From Phytoseiulus persimilis (Eukaryota; Arthropoda; Arachnida; Mesostigmata; Phytoseiidae), in the NCBI GenBank assembly GCA_037576195.1, contig CM075101.1:47988001-48052000 (forward strand): 64,000 nucleotides of DNA, in the 5' to 3' direction. Below, piece after piece: positions 1-13,700 of the stretch. The position numbers were made by a program, and so were the translations under genes. Under the pieces are notes generated by a model, which saw only the letters and a list, made by a program, of their open reading frames with translations, was not told the origin of the DNA and made no database searches. Position 1 is the first letter of the stretch. Each line of letters starts with the position of its first letter.

Positions 1-2349
1 GTCCGTAGTTGACGTGATAAATTGCGGCACCAGTCAGAACCATACTGATATCATTTAACCATTCGGACTCGTAATGCCATCGCTTGGTTTGATTGTTCCA
101 TACGTGAAGTCTAGAGGGAAAGCCCACAATGCGGTCGGCGTTCTCGCACCACACTTGGAACGCAAACTCGAGCTCATCCGGAGTCAGCATGAGGATGTCA
201 TCGTCCAGCGACAACACGGCCTCAGTCTCGATCTCCTTGTAAGGGTAGAACCTGTTCGTCAACTTGTTCTCCTTCGATTTGATAACGACGAGCGATTTCG
301 TGGTCTTCATCAAGGGCGTTGGCGGTTCAACGCTCGGATTGTTCCACACGACCACGATTCTCGAGAGGGACGGCACGCTTTGCAGGAGGCTGATGAGTTT
401 CCTGAGTGATTCCAAACGATTGTAGGTGAGAATGACTGCGGTGAATCCTCGACTTTTCTGAGCGAATCGAGAGATGCTGTCCAAGGCGTAAGTCGGAGCT
501 GAACGTTGAGCGAAGAGACGCTCATCTAGAATCTCCATCACTGTCGACATCACAGCGACCGGCGAGCTCATGTATTTTTCAAAAATCGAAACGAGCCTCT
601 CTCGGCGATAGCGAATTTCCGCCGCGCTGAATTTCTCCAGGTGCTTCATGATGTTCGGTCGTCGCTTTAGGTTGAATTGGACCGTGAGCTCTAACCAATC
701 GACTCGCTCGGGAAACGGAAGGATCATGCGGTCGTCGTTGTGGATGAGCACTGGAATACAGCCCGCGCTCACGACCTCGGTGAATGTCAACGCCGACTCG
801 ACACCTATGCCACTGAAGATCAGACAGAAGTCGGCGTTCTCCAGAGCCTTGGGGTAATCCATGACACTCCACTGAGTCATCGAGAACGTCTTGAAGGCGC
901 AGCGCTTGTCGCGGCGTTTGGTGCAGGGTTCTAGCAGAGTCACGGAGCTCTGGGTCAAGCTCAAGACTAGTTTTTCGGCCCAATCTGGGAGCTCCGTCCA
1001 ACGTGAGATCGCCAGGGACCACGCTCTACTGAACCTGGAAAAGTATGCGGGTTGACCTCTGATTCCACGATTTTCATGTCGGAGTTTTCGAAACTGCTGA
1101 ATACTGTGGCGTGTCCTGCTTTTGGTCAAGACGCATACCTGAGCTTGTCCCCTTTATCTTCGATTCTGTAGGACGACAGCGGCAGCATCGGTATACTGAT
1201 ATCGAATCCGGGTCGATAACTCTGATCGGTGAGCGCTGCTGAGACGTGAATGGCTCGGCCTGTTCGTGGCGTGCTTTGGAGTTGGTTGAATACGAGGTGG
1301 TTGGATCCGTCCCCCCAGCTGGAAAGAGGAGTTTCATTCATGCCACCTCAACTATGAAGATTACCACCGGACTCCTAGGAACGACGGACTCCGAGTAAGA
1401 ATCCCACTTACAAGGACAACGTAGTCAGTACATCCGGGGTCATGGGATGGTGGACGCCGAGCGTATCAACACTTGGGACGAAGAGACAGGCGTCGCTGGG
1501 GTCGGATACAAAGTAATGTGACTTTCTCAACCATTCGAGCATTCGCATGTATTCCGAACTGGTTTCTGGAACCACTTGATTGCCGTCGTCGTCAACATAT
1601 CTGCGGAGAATGAGATTTGCTAGATTTCGATTCCACGAAACTGTAACGGAATCCGGGAGGACCGGGTCAATTTCACAAATTTAGCCCTCATAATCATTGT
1701 CAATCATACATGTGAACTCACTTAGTTATAGGATAGATGTAGACGGTGACTCTTTCGGCGGTTTTCCCGCACCGATGAACGTCTACACATTTCCAGTGGG
1801 TGCAAATTTCAGTGGGGAGAGAATTTCCAGTGATAACGTCGTCTTCATAGTAGGTATCTTGAACCAGAAGCGGTTCAAATACTCTGAAAATGCTCTTATA
1901 GATGAGTTTCAAAGATCGAAGAGAAATAAGAACATAGCTCCATGTGAGGACGACATGTTCAGACAAGTGGGGTGAAGAGCGCATCGGAGCTGCGATTCTT
2001 CCGAGCCGACAATATAACACGAGGCCCAGAGGAGAGTTCACAGCCGAAACATGGTGAGCTCGTTTGACAGACTCCAGATGCGCACCCGCTGATCGAACAC
2101 AATTCGAACGGAGCGACCGAGGAACTCTATAGGTGACCACAGAGCCGCCCTTCAAGAGGGAAGAAGTCGAGGATTTTGCGTTCTGAGTTGATGAGCTGCG
2201 TACCTTTTATCGTATGTGGAGGCCGATCTGTTCTGGATGTACAGCCATACTGCATAACCCACGAGCAGCGCAATGGCGAGCTTCGGCAAAATGCGCCAGC
2301 GGTAGCTCGTGGTATCCAGGGTCAAGTTCTTCTCCGGAAGCAGATACAT
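1..2349 (-). CDS. EXT2: Exostosin-2 (EXT2), heparan sulfate co-polymerase, 3' end beyond window
   Basis: Golgi type II membrane glycosyltransferase that elongates heparan sulfate together with EXT1. Exons read on the minus strand: 2349-2204, 1883-1722, 1600-1412, 1318-1139 and 1058 to the window edge; all junctions are GT-AG and the phases agree. The first exon encodes a short cytosolic tail and one membrane anchor (ILPKLAIALLVGYAVWLY). The GT47 half follows (CVDVHRCG, KYVDDDG, WGDGSNHLVFN, AGCIPVLI). The GT64 half has FTAVILTYNR, VVVWNNPS and the DDD metal-binding motif in LSLDDDILML (about 197-205), then SMVLTGAAIYH at the edge. Sequences such as IDDD-type MLTPDEL match EXT2 better than EXT1 or EXTL3 from memory of the families. 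The start ATG at 2349 gives the usual short tail before the anchor. The last part of GT64 is outside the window. Confidence 0.9.
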
Positions 2350-3374
2350 CGTATCACATCTTAATGTCTCCCCGGTTCGGTGTGGAGCTTCGGTCACGCA
2401 ACTCCAACCAAGGCATTCTGACACCGATATTCGGAGTCTGCTTGAGCAAGACTGCGGTGCCACTATTCCGCTCTCGAATTTCCTCCTCGCCGCTCATGAG
2501 AGAGGCCTCTTTGTTTACACGATGTTGGCGCCCTCTTGTCAACCTCAGCAAGAGTTCCCTCGTTGCTTTCTCCTTCATCGAAATCCGGGAGCTTCCTCAT
2601 ATCCCGATCCGTCCGAGGAACAAGGTCTCCATAGATCTGGAAAACTCCCACATCAACCGTATCGTGGGTTGCGACTCGGCTGCGCGAGATCATGTTTTGC
2701 TTGGAGATTCGAAATGCATCCATTCTGGGCGGCGCCACGATCAGCAACGTTAGCTGAGCGCCAAAATCCCATGCGAAGTGAACGATTTCGATAGTATTTT
2801 GTAGGAGTGCATTGATTTTGATAGCTCCGTCGTTAACAATCAGGTGAGACAGAGAGTAATACCATCGGTGACCTCGATATCATTATTCGATGCGCTCGGG
2901 GCGACATTCATGCGCCCCTTTCGCAGCGGCGGCTCAGATCTCAGCAGAAAAGTCCAGCTCGGAGATTCCGACGTTCGGATACGAAAAGACAGTTTGACAC
3001 TCTAGTGAAATTCGGATGCTTTATCAATCCCTCCATGACGCGCTTACATTGCGGAAACTATAACACTGTTCAGCTGCTGACGTTCCCGGAAGTTTCCCCG
3101 CGAGTTCTCGAGCTGGGTTCTGACAGTTTCGCGCTCAGTAATGAACACAAGAGCATTGGAAATCCACGAGTTTCGTTCGAGTCTGTGGCTTCGAATGATC
3201 GAAAGGATTTCATTCCAAACTACGCAGGCTTCACTCACTCCACGGCCTTCGACAGGAAGCGGTGGCTGACCTTCTACGTTCCGATCCAGACTGGGGAAAA
3301 TAGCCCTATTTATTCCATGGCTTCATATGCTTTCCAGCTACTGAATCTACTCTCCGTGCAGTTGCAGATGAGCC
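2350..3374. promoter_or_regulatory. Divergent intergenic region between EXT2 and RIF1-A
   Basis: About 1 kb separates the start codons of EXT2 (minus) and RIF1 copy A (plus), so it should carry both 5' untranslated regions and either two promoters or one shared promoter. Open frames here are short and overlap on both strands, and none resembles a known protein. No clear TATA box was seen. Calling it regulatory is an inference from gene orientation. Confidence 0.5.
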
Positions 3375-6300
3375 ATGGAACTTACGGACGCGAAGTCTCT
3401 CACGGAGACTCAAATTTCGAAGAAGTTGGAAGAAATACGAGCTTGTCCCCCGGCTAAAAAACTACGAGACGTTTTCGAGTGGATTATCAAAGTGCCGAAA
3501 ATTCAGCCCAAGCTGTTTGCTGAAGTGGCTGCTACTCTCGGGATAATCCTGGAGCAAACTGAAGATGTGAACATTCTGGAAAAGATAATCCTGTTCTTCA
3601 GAGACAGTTTGGAAAAATGCGAGGGAGCCTGCGCAGAACATTTTCTATACGTTTCGTTCATGGTTCACGCGCATGATAACCCAGCTCTGGACAGTGTAGC
3701 CAGCGAAATCCTCCAGAAAGCACTAGAGAAATCCTCGGAGAGTGACGAAGTCTCCCAAGTAATGTCGTATCTTCTGAAAACAAGTATTGTGCCGAAGCTG
3801 AAACAAATGGCTGAAGCGAAGAACTACACGAGCTCTTTCGCTGTGTGGCGAGCCGTTGTGCGCACTACGAAACTGAAAATATCGACTCCAATCACAAATG
3901 ACGTACTCCAGGTTGCCACCATGGCGTTCAAAGAAAACAATCCGGAGTACCACACCCTTGCGTTCAGGAGCTGGAAAATACTCATAGAGAATCTCCCGCC
4001 CGACGTTTTGCGTAAACCCGCTTACATCCGACTGATTCTTAACCCTTTAAATAGAACTTACCGTGATACCGACGCGAACAGCGTCCTCCAGAAGTACATT
4101 GCGTGGTGGCAACACGTCGTGACTCTCGCTGAGGATGCCGAGCAAAACTTCGACGACGTGGTAGTTCCGCTTCTGCAAAGAGTTTTCTGTATGCCTTCCG
4201 CTAAGGCTCGTCAAGTGAATCCGACGGCTTTCGCGAACCCCACCAGAACCATTCCACAGTGCGCCTACACCATTTGGGTTTTTCTCTGGTACGACGGAGA
4301 CCCTGAGCTGCGAAAAGAGCTGCAGCAGCTCGGACACGCGAACTTTGGAATCAATGAGCACACATTCGGAGTTTCGTGCCTTGCGAAACATTCCGGCGTC
4401 CTCGAAGATGCCACTTCCCTCATCGTGAATAACATAGCGCAGAGGGTCTGCCCTCCTCCGAAAGACTACCCCTTCTTGCTGTGCCGAGTCCTGCTTTTGC
4501 GGATCAGATCTTTCTATGAGAACGATCTAAACGACATGGTGAGGTTGCTCCTGTCAGCCGTGTACAGCATCCTTCAAACGAAGTTGGAGCTCGAGCAGAC
4601 GCTGAGAATTTTCCGGGTTTTAGCCGAGAAGCTTCCATCGAGGGTGATGTCGTCCTCGCAATTCAACTTCAGAAGAGGAACGTTTAGCATGCACGAGTGT
4701 CCTTTGCTGACTCTGACAAGCTTCTACATTCGGCATGTGGCGGAGATAAGTCAGGCCGCTGGGGGCGAGAGCAATCGGAAGAAATTCAGACAAGGTCTCA
4801 AGACGCTCCTCGACAAGGGGAGGAACTGTATGGACGCCCTGCGCTTAGCAGACCACTCGATGCTCAGTCTCCAAGACGCCGATACGTTTGAGGTCGAGAC
4901 CTGGCAAGAAATTTCAGCGTTTCTGATCGAGCACATCGAGCGCACCACGAGCACCGGAGGCAAACTTGAGCATGATTCCGGAACCATTTCGAGCGCTCTG
5001 GCTTTCCCAATGCGGTAAGTTCGCGAGCTCATCGAGCTCGGGTCTTTCCTTCGTCGAAGTATCGTCCATCTCGGAACAGTTCTCCTCGAAATGGCGACCT
5101 TCCCAATCCTCTAACGAATTATCGGCACTTTCTCAGGGGTTCCTTCCCGTTGACCACAGGAGTGACCAAAAGTTGGATAGAACTTCTGCGCACAAACATG
5201 AAGGCCAATGCTCTTTCGGAGGGTCTTGCTCCGAATCAGCATTTGGCAGACATATGCAATTGTGCTCACGAGCAAATTTCGAAGTCCGTCTACGACCTGA
5301 ACCGCCTACTGCTGATCTCCCAGATGATGGAATCTCTTGTGAAGCACTGTGACCTCCACTCTTCCTCGACGCCGTCGGACTCCACTCCTACTCGACGAGC
5401 TCGAAAACTGGGTTACTTCGAGCCTTTCGTCAAATGCTTGATCGAGATAATTCGGAAAGGCTGCGAGCAACTCCAGAACGAGAAGCAACCCAAAGCCGCG
5501 TGTCAGTTTTATGTGAACGTCATGGAAATGGTTCACACGCTCCTACGAGACAGCAAGACAACGGATCTGTGTAGGGAATTTATCCTCAAACTCGTTCCAG
5601 AGTTGGCACCCATACTTAAGCTCACAGCGGATAAGACCACGATGAGGAGTTCTCCGCTTTCCCACGTTGAAAGTGCTCTACTCACAGCCGTGGACCACGT
5701 ACTTTACGCACTGAAAAAAAAGTCGAGCGATCTCCCCAAACGAGACGAGGTGCTATTGGCAGTGATTAGACTCGTCGTAAAAGAGTTAGCCAATCACTGG
5801 AGGGCGTCGATCAATGAGACCGTACAGGAATTGGGAAAAGCCTTTTCAATAACACCGGATAAGGGAGCACAATTAGAGCGGAGTTTGTTGGGATCCGCCG
5901 AGGCTCAGGCCTCAACACCGGTATCCTCGACGAAATCCCGCGATTCCTCCGTTCTGAGACAGCGAGTGGATTCTCAACCTGAGCGAAAGTTGACTAGGGC
6001 CACGTCAGATGTTTCAGCGCTCAGAAACGGCAGCGCACGAGATAAGGGAACTCCGAAACCTACCTCGGCCCCGAAACGCAAATCAAGGACCACACCCGAG
6101 GAAGAGTTCGTCCCCATCATCAGCACGAAAAAAAAGAGCGAAATTTTCACTGAGCATCAGTTGGAGAAGTTGAAGGAGCAGAAGATAATCCCGAGTATGT
6201 ACGAGGATCTTTCTCGAAGCTCCCAAGGGACTCTGATGGGTCCGCCGCCGAAGCCACCCGAGACGAAACCGCAGGCTCCAGACGTGAAAATTAACTTCGA

Positions 6301-7666
6301 GCCTTCGACGTCGAACGGTTCCGCCACCAGCAACGGCAGGCCTTCAACGAGAGAGTCGACCAGGAGATCGGCTGCTCCGAGTCGCAAGGCGAGTTCCAGG
6401 AAAGTCAGGGACTCCAGCTCGGACGATAATTTAGAATTCGCGTTCAGCGCAAACTCCCACGAGACATCCCCAGAAAATGATATGCCGTCGGGGAGGACAG
6501 CTGCCAAAGATCAGAACAGGGAGAACAAGGAGTTAAAGAATGAGGATAGTCTTTTGGGATCTCATTCGTCGGGGGTCACGCCAGGAAGCACAACTGCATC
6601 TCAGGAAGCAACATCGGAGGGAGTTACTGAGCCGCAACCCTCGACTGAGCGCGCAGTCGACAGCTCTGAAAAACCGAGAGGCGCATTGAAAAGGAAGTTG
6701 GGTGAGTTTTTCAGCTTCCTCTCGAGCCTTCGAAAGGAATACCGTAATCATCCGAATCGGGGGAATCTCCTTCAACGTGGTGCTCTCAAATGACTCATCT
6801 AATTTGTTCCTGAGTGGAATGTCAGGGCCCTCACTTCTCGGGGATACTGAGTGCGGCAATCCTATGGACCGGACGAAGGTCTTTGAGGGACTTAGGGCGA
6901 ATCGGCGCGTAAGCGATATTAGTCTATACTGGCGGACGCCCTGAAGGCGCCGCTGGGTCGTCACCCGGTGCCCCCTCTGGCTCAACTGCAGGGAAAACCC
7001 TCAATTTAGATTGAATACGGTATTTATGTGAGTCGGCGGTGTGGCTCGGTGTCTCATGAACGCCATCAATCCATAGAAAATCTTCCATCTCACGTGTCCA
7101 CCTAATTCTCAGGGAGACCGACGCACTCGCCTCTCGCTGCGAAGCTCAGACCGAAAAGATCCAGCTCTAGCACGGACAAGAAGAAGAGTAAACGTTTGCA
7201 GCTGAAATCGGATAACGGGCACTCTCTGGGAGCCGATAACGACTCCATGGCAGACGCCCACGAAAAGCCAGACGAGGCAGGTGACGCTCTCAAACCAAAA
7301 CTGTCGGAGAGCGCCCTTCCGACAGAAGAACCTGTCAACAATGGAAACGGAACCAATTTCGAATCTACCCCGGTCAACACTTCAACGCGGATTTTGTTGA
7401 TAGTTAAAAAGAAGCAGGAGTCCTCGACTGCTAAGCTCGGAGTTTTGGAAAAGGTGGACGACGACGCGCAATCCAGCTCTCCTTCTGAGGATAGAGAGAA
7501 TTCTCAGCAGTCACTGGTGAATCGGATCAAGGGCGCGGTGGGAGTCCAGAGAGAAGGAGTACTCAGATTTGTCTCCTCGCCAGAGTTCCTGAAAAGCATG
7601 TCGACCGACGAGCGACGATTATTTTTAGGGGCCTTCTTCAAGAATGTATCAGATTATATCCTGTGA
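3375..7666 (+). CDS. RIF1: RIF1 copy A (telomere-associated/replication-timing factor), PP1-docking pair absent
   Basis: Nuclear scaffold that in other animals controls replication timing and double-strand break repair, largely by recruiting protein phosphatase 1. Exons 3375-5014, 5137-6701 and 7113-7666 give 1252 residues with intron phases 2 and 1. Exon 1 encodes the RIF1 N-terminal HEAT-like helical repeat (SWKILIENLP, LNPLNRTYRDTD, VVVPLLQRVF). Exon 2 continues it and then becomes charged and disordered, with the conserved block IFTEHQLEK followed by IPSMYEDLSRSS near residue 880. Exon 3 ends in a helical C-terminal segment (SSPEFLKSMSTDERRLF). The SILK and RVSF motifs of copy B have no intact counterpart in exon 3. 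The start ATG (GCCATGG, good Kozak context) aligns with the N terminus of copy B. A poly(A) signal lies at 8005. Confidence 0.88.
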
Positions 7667-8004
7667 GGATCTCCTGGAATAATTTAGAGATTTGGAAACC
7701 TTTTTTCCTGCACGAGAAACCTTTTTTCCTTGGGCCGTGGGGGCCCAATCTGCATGGGAGAATAACACACCTGTTGTTGCGGCTTCGCAGATCTCGAAAA
7801 TGGAGAATTTCCTCCAAGTCATTGTGCTTATCGCCAGAACTCGTTCCAGCGGATTCCGTGGAACCTCGGTTGTGAATCAATCTATTGTGGAAACCGTGAC
7901 TTTATCGAGCTCAAAAGTTTATTTAATTAATATCGAAAGTTGATGTTTCTCAAGACCACATGAATGAAGAATGGAAAAGCTGACCTTCTTGTTCTGAAAT
8001 CTGT

Positions 8005-8010
8005 AATAAA
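8005..8010 (+). terminator. AATAAA poly(A) signal of RIF1-A
   Basis: Canonical AATAAA about 340 bases after the copy A stop codon on the same strand. It is the first such hexamer noticed downstream, so a 3' UTR of roughly 350 bases is inferred. Confidence 0.6.
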
Positions 8011-8689
8011 GAATGGATATCTTGCCTTTCGGACGTCTGACGCATCTCCTCCCGATAGCAGCACGGTCATGGATTGAACAACACTTCTAGGCAACGTGTA
8101 TGTAACGGAGCACCATCGTTCTGTACAGTGGTGCTCCGAGATAGCTCGATCGAAGATGCCCGCGAAGGCGAGAAGTATATTCTTGCAGGAATCACCCTCC
8201 TACAGCTCGACTCGAACTAGCTTACCTTGTTTCGAGATCTAAGTGGTCCGACATCACTTAATTCAGCCTCGGCAGAATTCGCGAAAACTCCGGAATCGAC
8301 GTGGGTCGAAATTCTACTGCATCACCATCATGAAACCCGCTGACAATGGTGGGATTCCGACCGGTAGAACGATGGCTGTATCAGTAGAAATTTCCTGAAT
8401 GATTGTCTCAGCCGCATACTTGGACCTCGAGGCTCCGTGGAACTTTCCGAAAACCGGTTGTGCAAGGGTTATCGCTCCCGGCATTCGAGTTAGAGCTTCC
8501 CGGTACCGTGGATTTTCGTTATCAGAGTACCATTCCTTGGAGAAGCAAAGCCCGATAGACCTTCCCGTATGCGACCGCGACAACCCGCCGGACTCTTCCG
8601 CTGGGAGCAGCGAATGGAACTGTTTCATTGCACCGTGTGTACATGCAGCCCTCCAACCACAGCGAAGTTTCCAGCAATGATGGATAAGA

Positions 8690-8860
8690 TTCGGGTTCGA
8701 CTATCCAAATCTAAATGTGACCATCCGACGATCCTCGAGTACGAATTTGAGTATTCACATTGGAGTTCGCGTTCGAGTCCAGATCTGACTCCAGTTTGGG
8801 ATGATCAAGCGGATTCGGATCTGAGTCGGTTCAGAATCCGGATTTGAATACGCATGCGTT
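8690..8860. repeat. Degenerate GGATTC/GAATCC hexamer-rich patch
   Basis: This stretch is dense in variants of GGATTCGGA, GAGTTCG and GAATCC in both orientations. A similar patch lies at 20088-20275. It looks like a diverged short-period satellite rather than coding sequence. Confidence 0.45.
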
Positions 8861-10779
8861 GTGAATGGTTTCGAAGGGAACCCGCGCTGAGAACCGGCTC
8901 GTGAAACCCGGTCCAGGGTCTGAGCTCCTAGTATCGATGGTGATCAGAATTACGTAATACGGTGGTTTCGAACTGAACAGATGTATGGTTCTTGTTTTGT
9001 CGTTGTCATCAGCGGAGGATGGGCCGAAGGCATCCAGCAAGTTATTGTTCCAAGAATCAATCTTTCAGAGCAGTCCCAACCAAGGAATACGATGCAAACA
9101 GTTCAAGCCGCCGCAATAATGCTGAAGATCGGCAACAACCTAGACCCTCAAGTCGCTCAGTGTCCGGAAGAACTTATCACGGCCACGGCCAAGTTTCCTC
9201 CAATCAGGCGCAGTCGAGCACTATTCGCTCGCTGCTGGGCGGAAGATTCCGAGGAAGCTCAGCCGAACTCCACAATTGAATATCGCCGCCCCCGGGAAAG
9301 AAAAGTCGTCCAAGTGCCTCTCATCTAGCCGTTCAAGCGTGCGTAAAGGCTTTCTTGGAGGTTTTGACTTCCAGTGCAAAAACTTCGAAGTTGAAAGCTT
9401 CAAGGAATTCGTGGGGAAGCTACCCTCGAAAATGAGAGTAACCATTTGAAAACTCGCGGATTTCAAACACGTCTCGTTCCTTGGAAGCATTTGGAAGCAA
9501 CCCACCACCAGGATCGAAGCATGAGAATAGCGAGCAAAAATCATGGACTCCTGGAAAAAAGGGGTCAGCGGCGATTCCCGGGCAGGGGAAGCGTGTTCGC
9601 GCTCCTTCTCGGTGGGTCCATGTGACAAGGAAGGTTTGAAACTCCTTCGCTAGAGAATCGTGCATATGCCTTAGAAGCACACGATTTCTTCACGATATGG
9701 ATGAGCGCTCGACTTTGAAATTGCCGCCGTTCTTGTTCCAATGCAGCTCACTGTTTTGATGTCGTCATTGCAGACGGCGCTACGGTCGTTTAAAGAGGCG
9801 CCATTCCTGTTGAAGCCGCCCGCCAAGAAGAGAACAGAACGCAGGGAGCTAGCGCTGGCGAGCTAACTTCGTTCCCGGCTGTTCGGTCACTGACTGGTTA
9901 CCTGATTGGTGATTGATAAGTTGTCTCTCACAGTGTAGCCTCATTGCTGATGAAGTCTCAAAGTCAGATTCAGTTAGCGGAGGAGGTGCACAACAATCTT
10001 TAACGTGTCAGACGTGATCTTCAGATGTGAGTAAAAAGTTTTGCTCCAGCGTTGGATGAGTCCTCGAGAAATCCACGAAATATTCTCGTTTTCGGCGGAC
10101 CCCTAGGAGTTGCTCCTCTATTTATGGTATACAGTCAGTTTTCCAAGGAGCGATTACACAGCGGGTGCCTACAGCTCTCTTGAAGAGGCTCTGGTATGCT
10201 AGGGGGTCTTGAGTGACAACAGCTTCGAGTAGAGAGCTGTCTTCTGGCTCTCCTCGAACGTGAGCCGCGGATTCACGGCTCTGCAAGTCTCTCTCAACGT
10301 CATGTCTCCGCTCTCTGTGTGCGTGACGGTCTCCCATTCTCGAACTCGAATCGAGGAGACCTCCTCTCGACCGGCGATTCTCAGCGATTTGGAATTCATG
10401 CGGGTGAAATTCCGGGATCGAAACCTTTCTGTTTCTCGCACTGGATCTGCTGAGGCTTCACGGAGGAATAGACCATGAACTAAGATATGGCATCTTGCAG
10501 CTTCTTAAGAGTTCAAGAGAGCGACCAGCACACCCCTCAATCTGTCACAGATGTAGCCCTAAGAATCAACCACTTCCGTTGCAGAGCAACTCAATCACAA
10601 TCGGAAGTTGTTCCACCCTCGATCTCTCCGGCTCTCCGGGAGATAGGCTAGCCGGGCTGGTTTATCCTCGCTGCATCCGCCATGATCTTAGAAAGTGATT
10701 CTTTCGGGGATTGCGATGCGTAAAAAACATGCTCGAACACATTTGGCAGCTTCTCTTTGGCTTTCCAGCAGATCAACCG

Positions 10780-13700
10780 ATGGACCAGGATCCGAAAAGT
10801 GAGGCTCAAGCGGAGGAAACGCTTCAGAAGTTGAAAGAGACGCCGGCAGATCGACATGAGAGACCGGATCAGGTTGTCAGCTGGCTCATTAATTCGACCA
10901 ACCGTTACGGAAACCTTTTCACGTCTGTGTCACCCATCCTTTCGGAAATGCTGCTCAAGAACTCGTTAGACGTTGGATCCACTCTGGACATTCTCGACTT
11001 TTACAAGAAACATTCTCAAAAATGCAAGGGGGACTGCGCACCTCAGTTTGTGATCGTTGGCTTAGTAGCGAACGTACAGTGTCACGAACGCGTGGCGACG
11101 GCATCGGAGTCGCTCATGACAGCGATTCGGCCTTCGATATACCTGCACCCCAATACTTTGACGAACATTATCGAAGCTATCAGGGAGGTCGTCATACCCA
11201 AAATGAAGAGCCTAGCCGAGGCGAAAAGTTACAGAGAAGCCTTAGCCATATGGAGGTCGATAGTGAGATTCACGCATTTCGAGAAGATTCCCACAAGCGT
11301 CACAAATAAAATCCTTCACGTTGCTTCCATGGCCTTCAAGGAAATCAACTCTGAGACTCAGATCGATGCGTTCCACTCTTGGAAGATCTTCATCGAGAGC
11401 CTGCCAGAATCCACCGTCAAGAAGTCCAATTACGTGGCCCTTTTACTCAACCCTCTAAACCGCGTGTATCGCGACACTGACTCCGAAACGAACCCTCACA
11501 AGTTTTCTGTTTGGTGGCAACTCGTTCGCTCCCTGCGGTCTCATGCAGAGAACCACTTCGATCAAGTCGTCGTGCCCCTCATCCAGAAGCTTTTCAACCT
11601 GTCGCGGCATCACACGAAGTCCACCACTGATGCCGTTCATATGAACCGTAACGTGTCCCAGGAGGCGTATGCCATCTTCGCCCTGCTGCTTTACATGGGC
11701 AACAATGAAATACTCAAAGAAATGAACGGTCTGCACGAGAAACTACCAGTCAACCAACACGTGTTCAAAGACGAACATTTTGTGAAGCACTGCGCCCTCG
11801 TCCAAGAAGCCCTTGATATAATCATGGCCAATATCCTCGGAGATACATCCCCCTCGCTGCCTCCGAAAGTTTATCCCTACCTCCTGCTGAAGATCTTGAT
11901 TTCGCGGGCGAGCTCATTATACCTCATGCCATCAGCGGACTTGAGTCGTGCGTTTGTTGGCTGCGCGATGAAACTCCTCCGGAAAACCCCGCTTGACGCT
12001 GAGCAGAGTCTGGGCATCTTCAGCGACCTGGCCAATGGTACACCTCAGAAACTGATGATGTCGCCCAACTTCATCGTCGAATTCCCTGGCACTCCCATCG
12101 CACACCTGACTGTTTTCTTCATCAACCGCATGAGTGCCGTCTGTTCTCAGGGGACTGAAAATCAGAGGAAGCGATTTCGAAGTTTACTCAGAGTTCTGCT
12201 GGAACGAGCGTCGTCTGATTTCCTCGCCTACACTGACCATGTCATAACGAATTTCGGCGAAGTGGCCTCGTCCTTGGGAATCCCTATTTGGTCGGAATTA
12301 GCTGAACGGCTGGCGGAGAACATAGCCCATACTCATGAGGTGAACCAGGGCTCCGACTCGGAACCCAACTTCAATGCCATCATAAAAACTCTTCAATACC
12401 CTTTCAAGTGAGTGCGAACTTTCTCTCTCCTCCTGCTCCTTCCGGTGGGTTTTCTCACAGAATCAGGGAGCGGGTCCCGAGATTCTGAAGAGCACAATAG
12501 TGGCTCGACAGGAATCAATAATCGCTCCTCTTCTTCTAGGAAAGCTTCGTTCCTGACCGTCGACACTGTGAAATTGTGGTCGAAGCTCTTCACGGTCTTC
12601 GCGGCTAATGCGGTCCTAGTGAAGAACGTTGCTCAGAACCAAGCGATAGAGGAAGTCTGCCGTGCCTTGCTCGACGACCTGCGACTTGCTGAACTGAGCC
12701 TACATCGTCTGCTGCTCCACAGTCGGGCTCTGGATTCTGTGGTGCGACAAATATCACCGGTAACTGTTGAGGACAAGAAGAGGCCGCTCGGCAACTTGGA
12801 TTCTTTGGTGAAGTGCTTGTCGTTCATCGGTAGGGAAAGTTTCCAATACATTTCGGACGTGAAGCAACCCAGAGGCGATTGTCAGTTCTTCGTCAACTTC
12901 GTCACGCTTTCCTATCACCTGTTACACACCGTCGAAGATACGCAACTCTTCAAGGAGCTCTGCAACGCTCTTCTCCCTGACCTCTTGCCTCTATACGAGT
13001 CCACGAAGAGCAGGAATATCATCCGAGAGACCTGCCTGAATCAAGTAGAAGCTCCGCTGACGAGCATCCTGGGTCAGCTGTCGGAGGAGCTCGTGTCCAA
13101 GGCTTCTTCTATCGACGACGACAGCGAGTTCGCGAGGAATATTAGGAGCGTTCTCAACGTAGCCACGGGTCACTGGAAACGAAGTATTCGCGACGCCTTC
13201 GTCGCCTACGCCAACTCGATATCGATGCCCGTCGGGGACGGTGATCAGTCATCGCAAAGTCTGTCGCAATACGTCAGCGTCTCCGATGCAGTCCCAATCA
13301 TCGTGTCCAAGGCTCCCGTCGCCCAGGAGAAGGAGGCCGCAGTTACGAAGCGCAGGAGTTCGCGGAAGGCTGCTAAGCCCATCGAGAACGAGGATTTCAC
13401 ACCTATCAAGAGTGCGAAGAAGAAGTCGATTTTCACGGAACACCAGCTTGAGAAGCAAGCGGAGTCCAAGGTCATCCCGAGCATGTACCAAGACCTCTCT
13501 CAGAGTGTTGATAAAAAACCCACGCTATCAACTGTACAATCTGGACCGAGTGCGACGATCGCGTCGAGCGCTCCCGTTGTGGATGAAGATGCGAATTTCG
13601 ATGTTGATTTCAAACCTAAAAAGGATGAAGAAGAGCCGGATGAGTATGGCTTATCGAACGGAAAACCCGTCAATGCCGGGCCTGATCAAGAACCGCTCGC

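Larger units (their letters stand above)
7667..10779. other. 3.1-kb spacer between the RIF1 copies
   Basis: It holds the copy A 3' UTR and the copy B upstream region. Around 9040-9450 there is a fragmentary Ser/Arg/Gln-rich open stretch, then a short frame containing KGFLGGFDFQCKNFEVESF that soon meets stops. It may be a decayed gene piece, but it matches nothing recognised and has no clear splice sites. A degenerate GGATTC-like repeat lies at 8690-8860. No other gene was seen. Confidence 0.4.

Noticed and set aside
579-1022. 147-codon minus-strand frame
   Set aside because: Out-of-frame shadow of the EXT2 exon; the true frame carries the GT47/GT64 motifs.
3005-3457. 150-codon plus-strand frame overlapping the RIF1-A start
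   Set aside because: Different frame from RIF1-A, no homology, lies in the presumed 5' UTR/promoter region.
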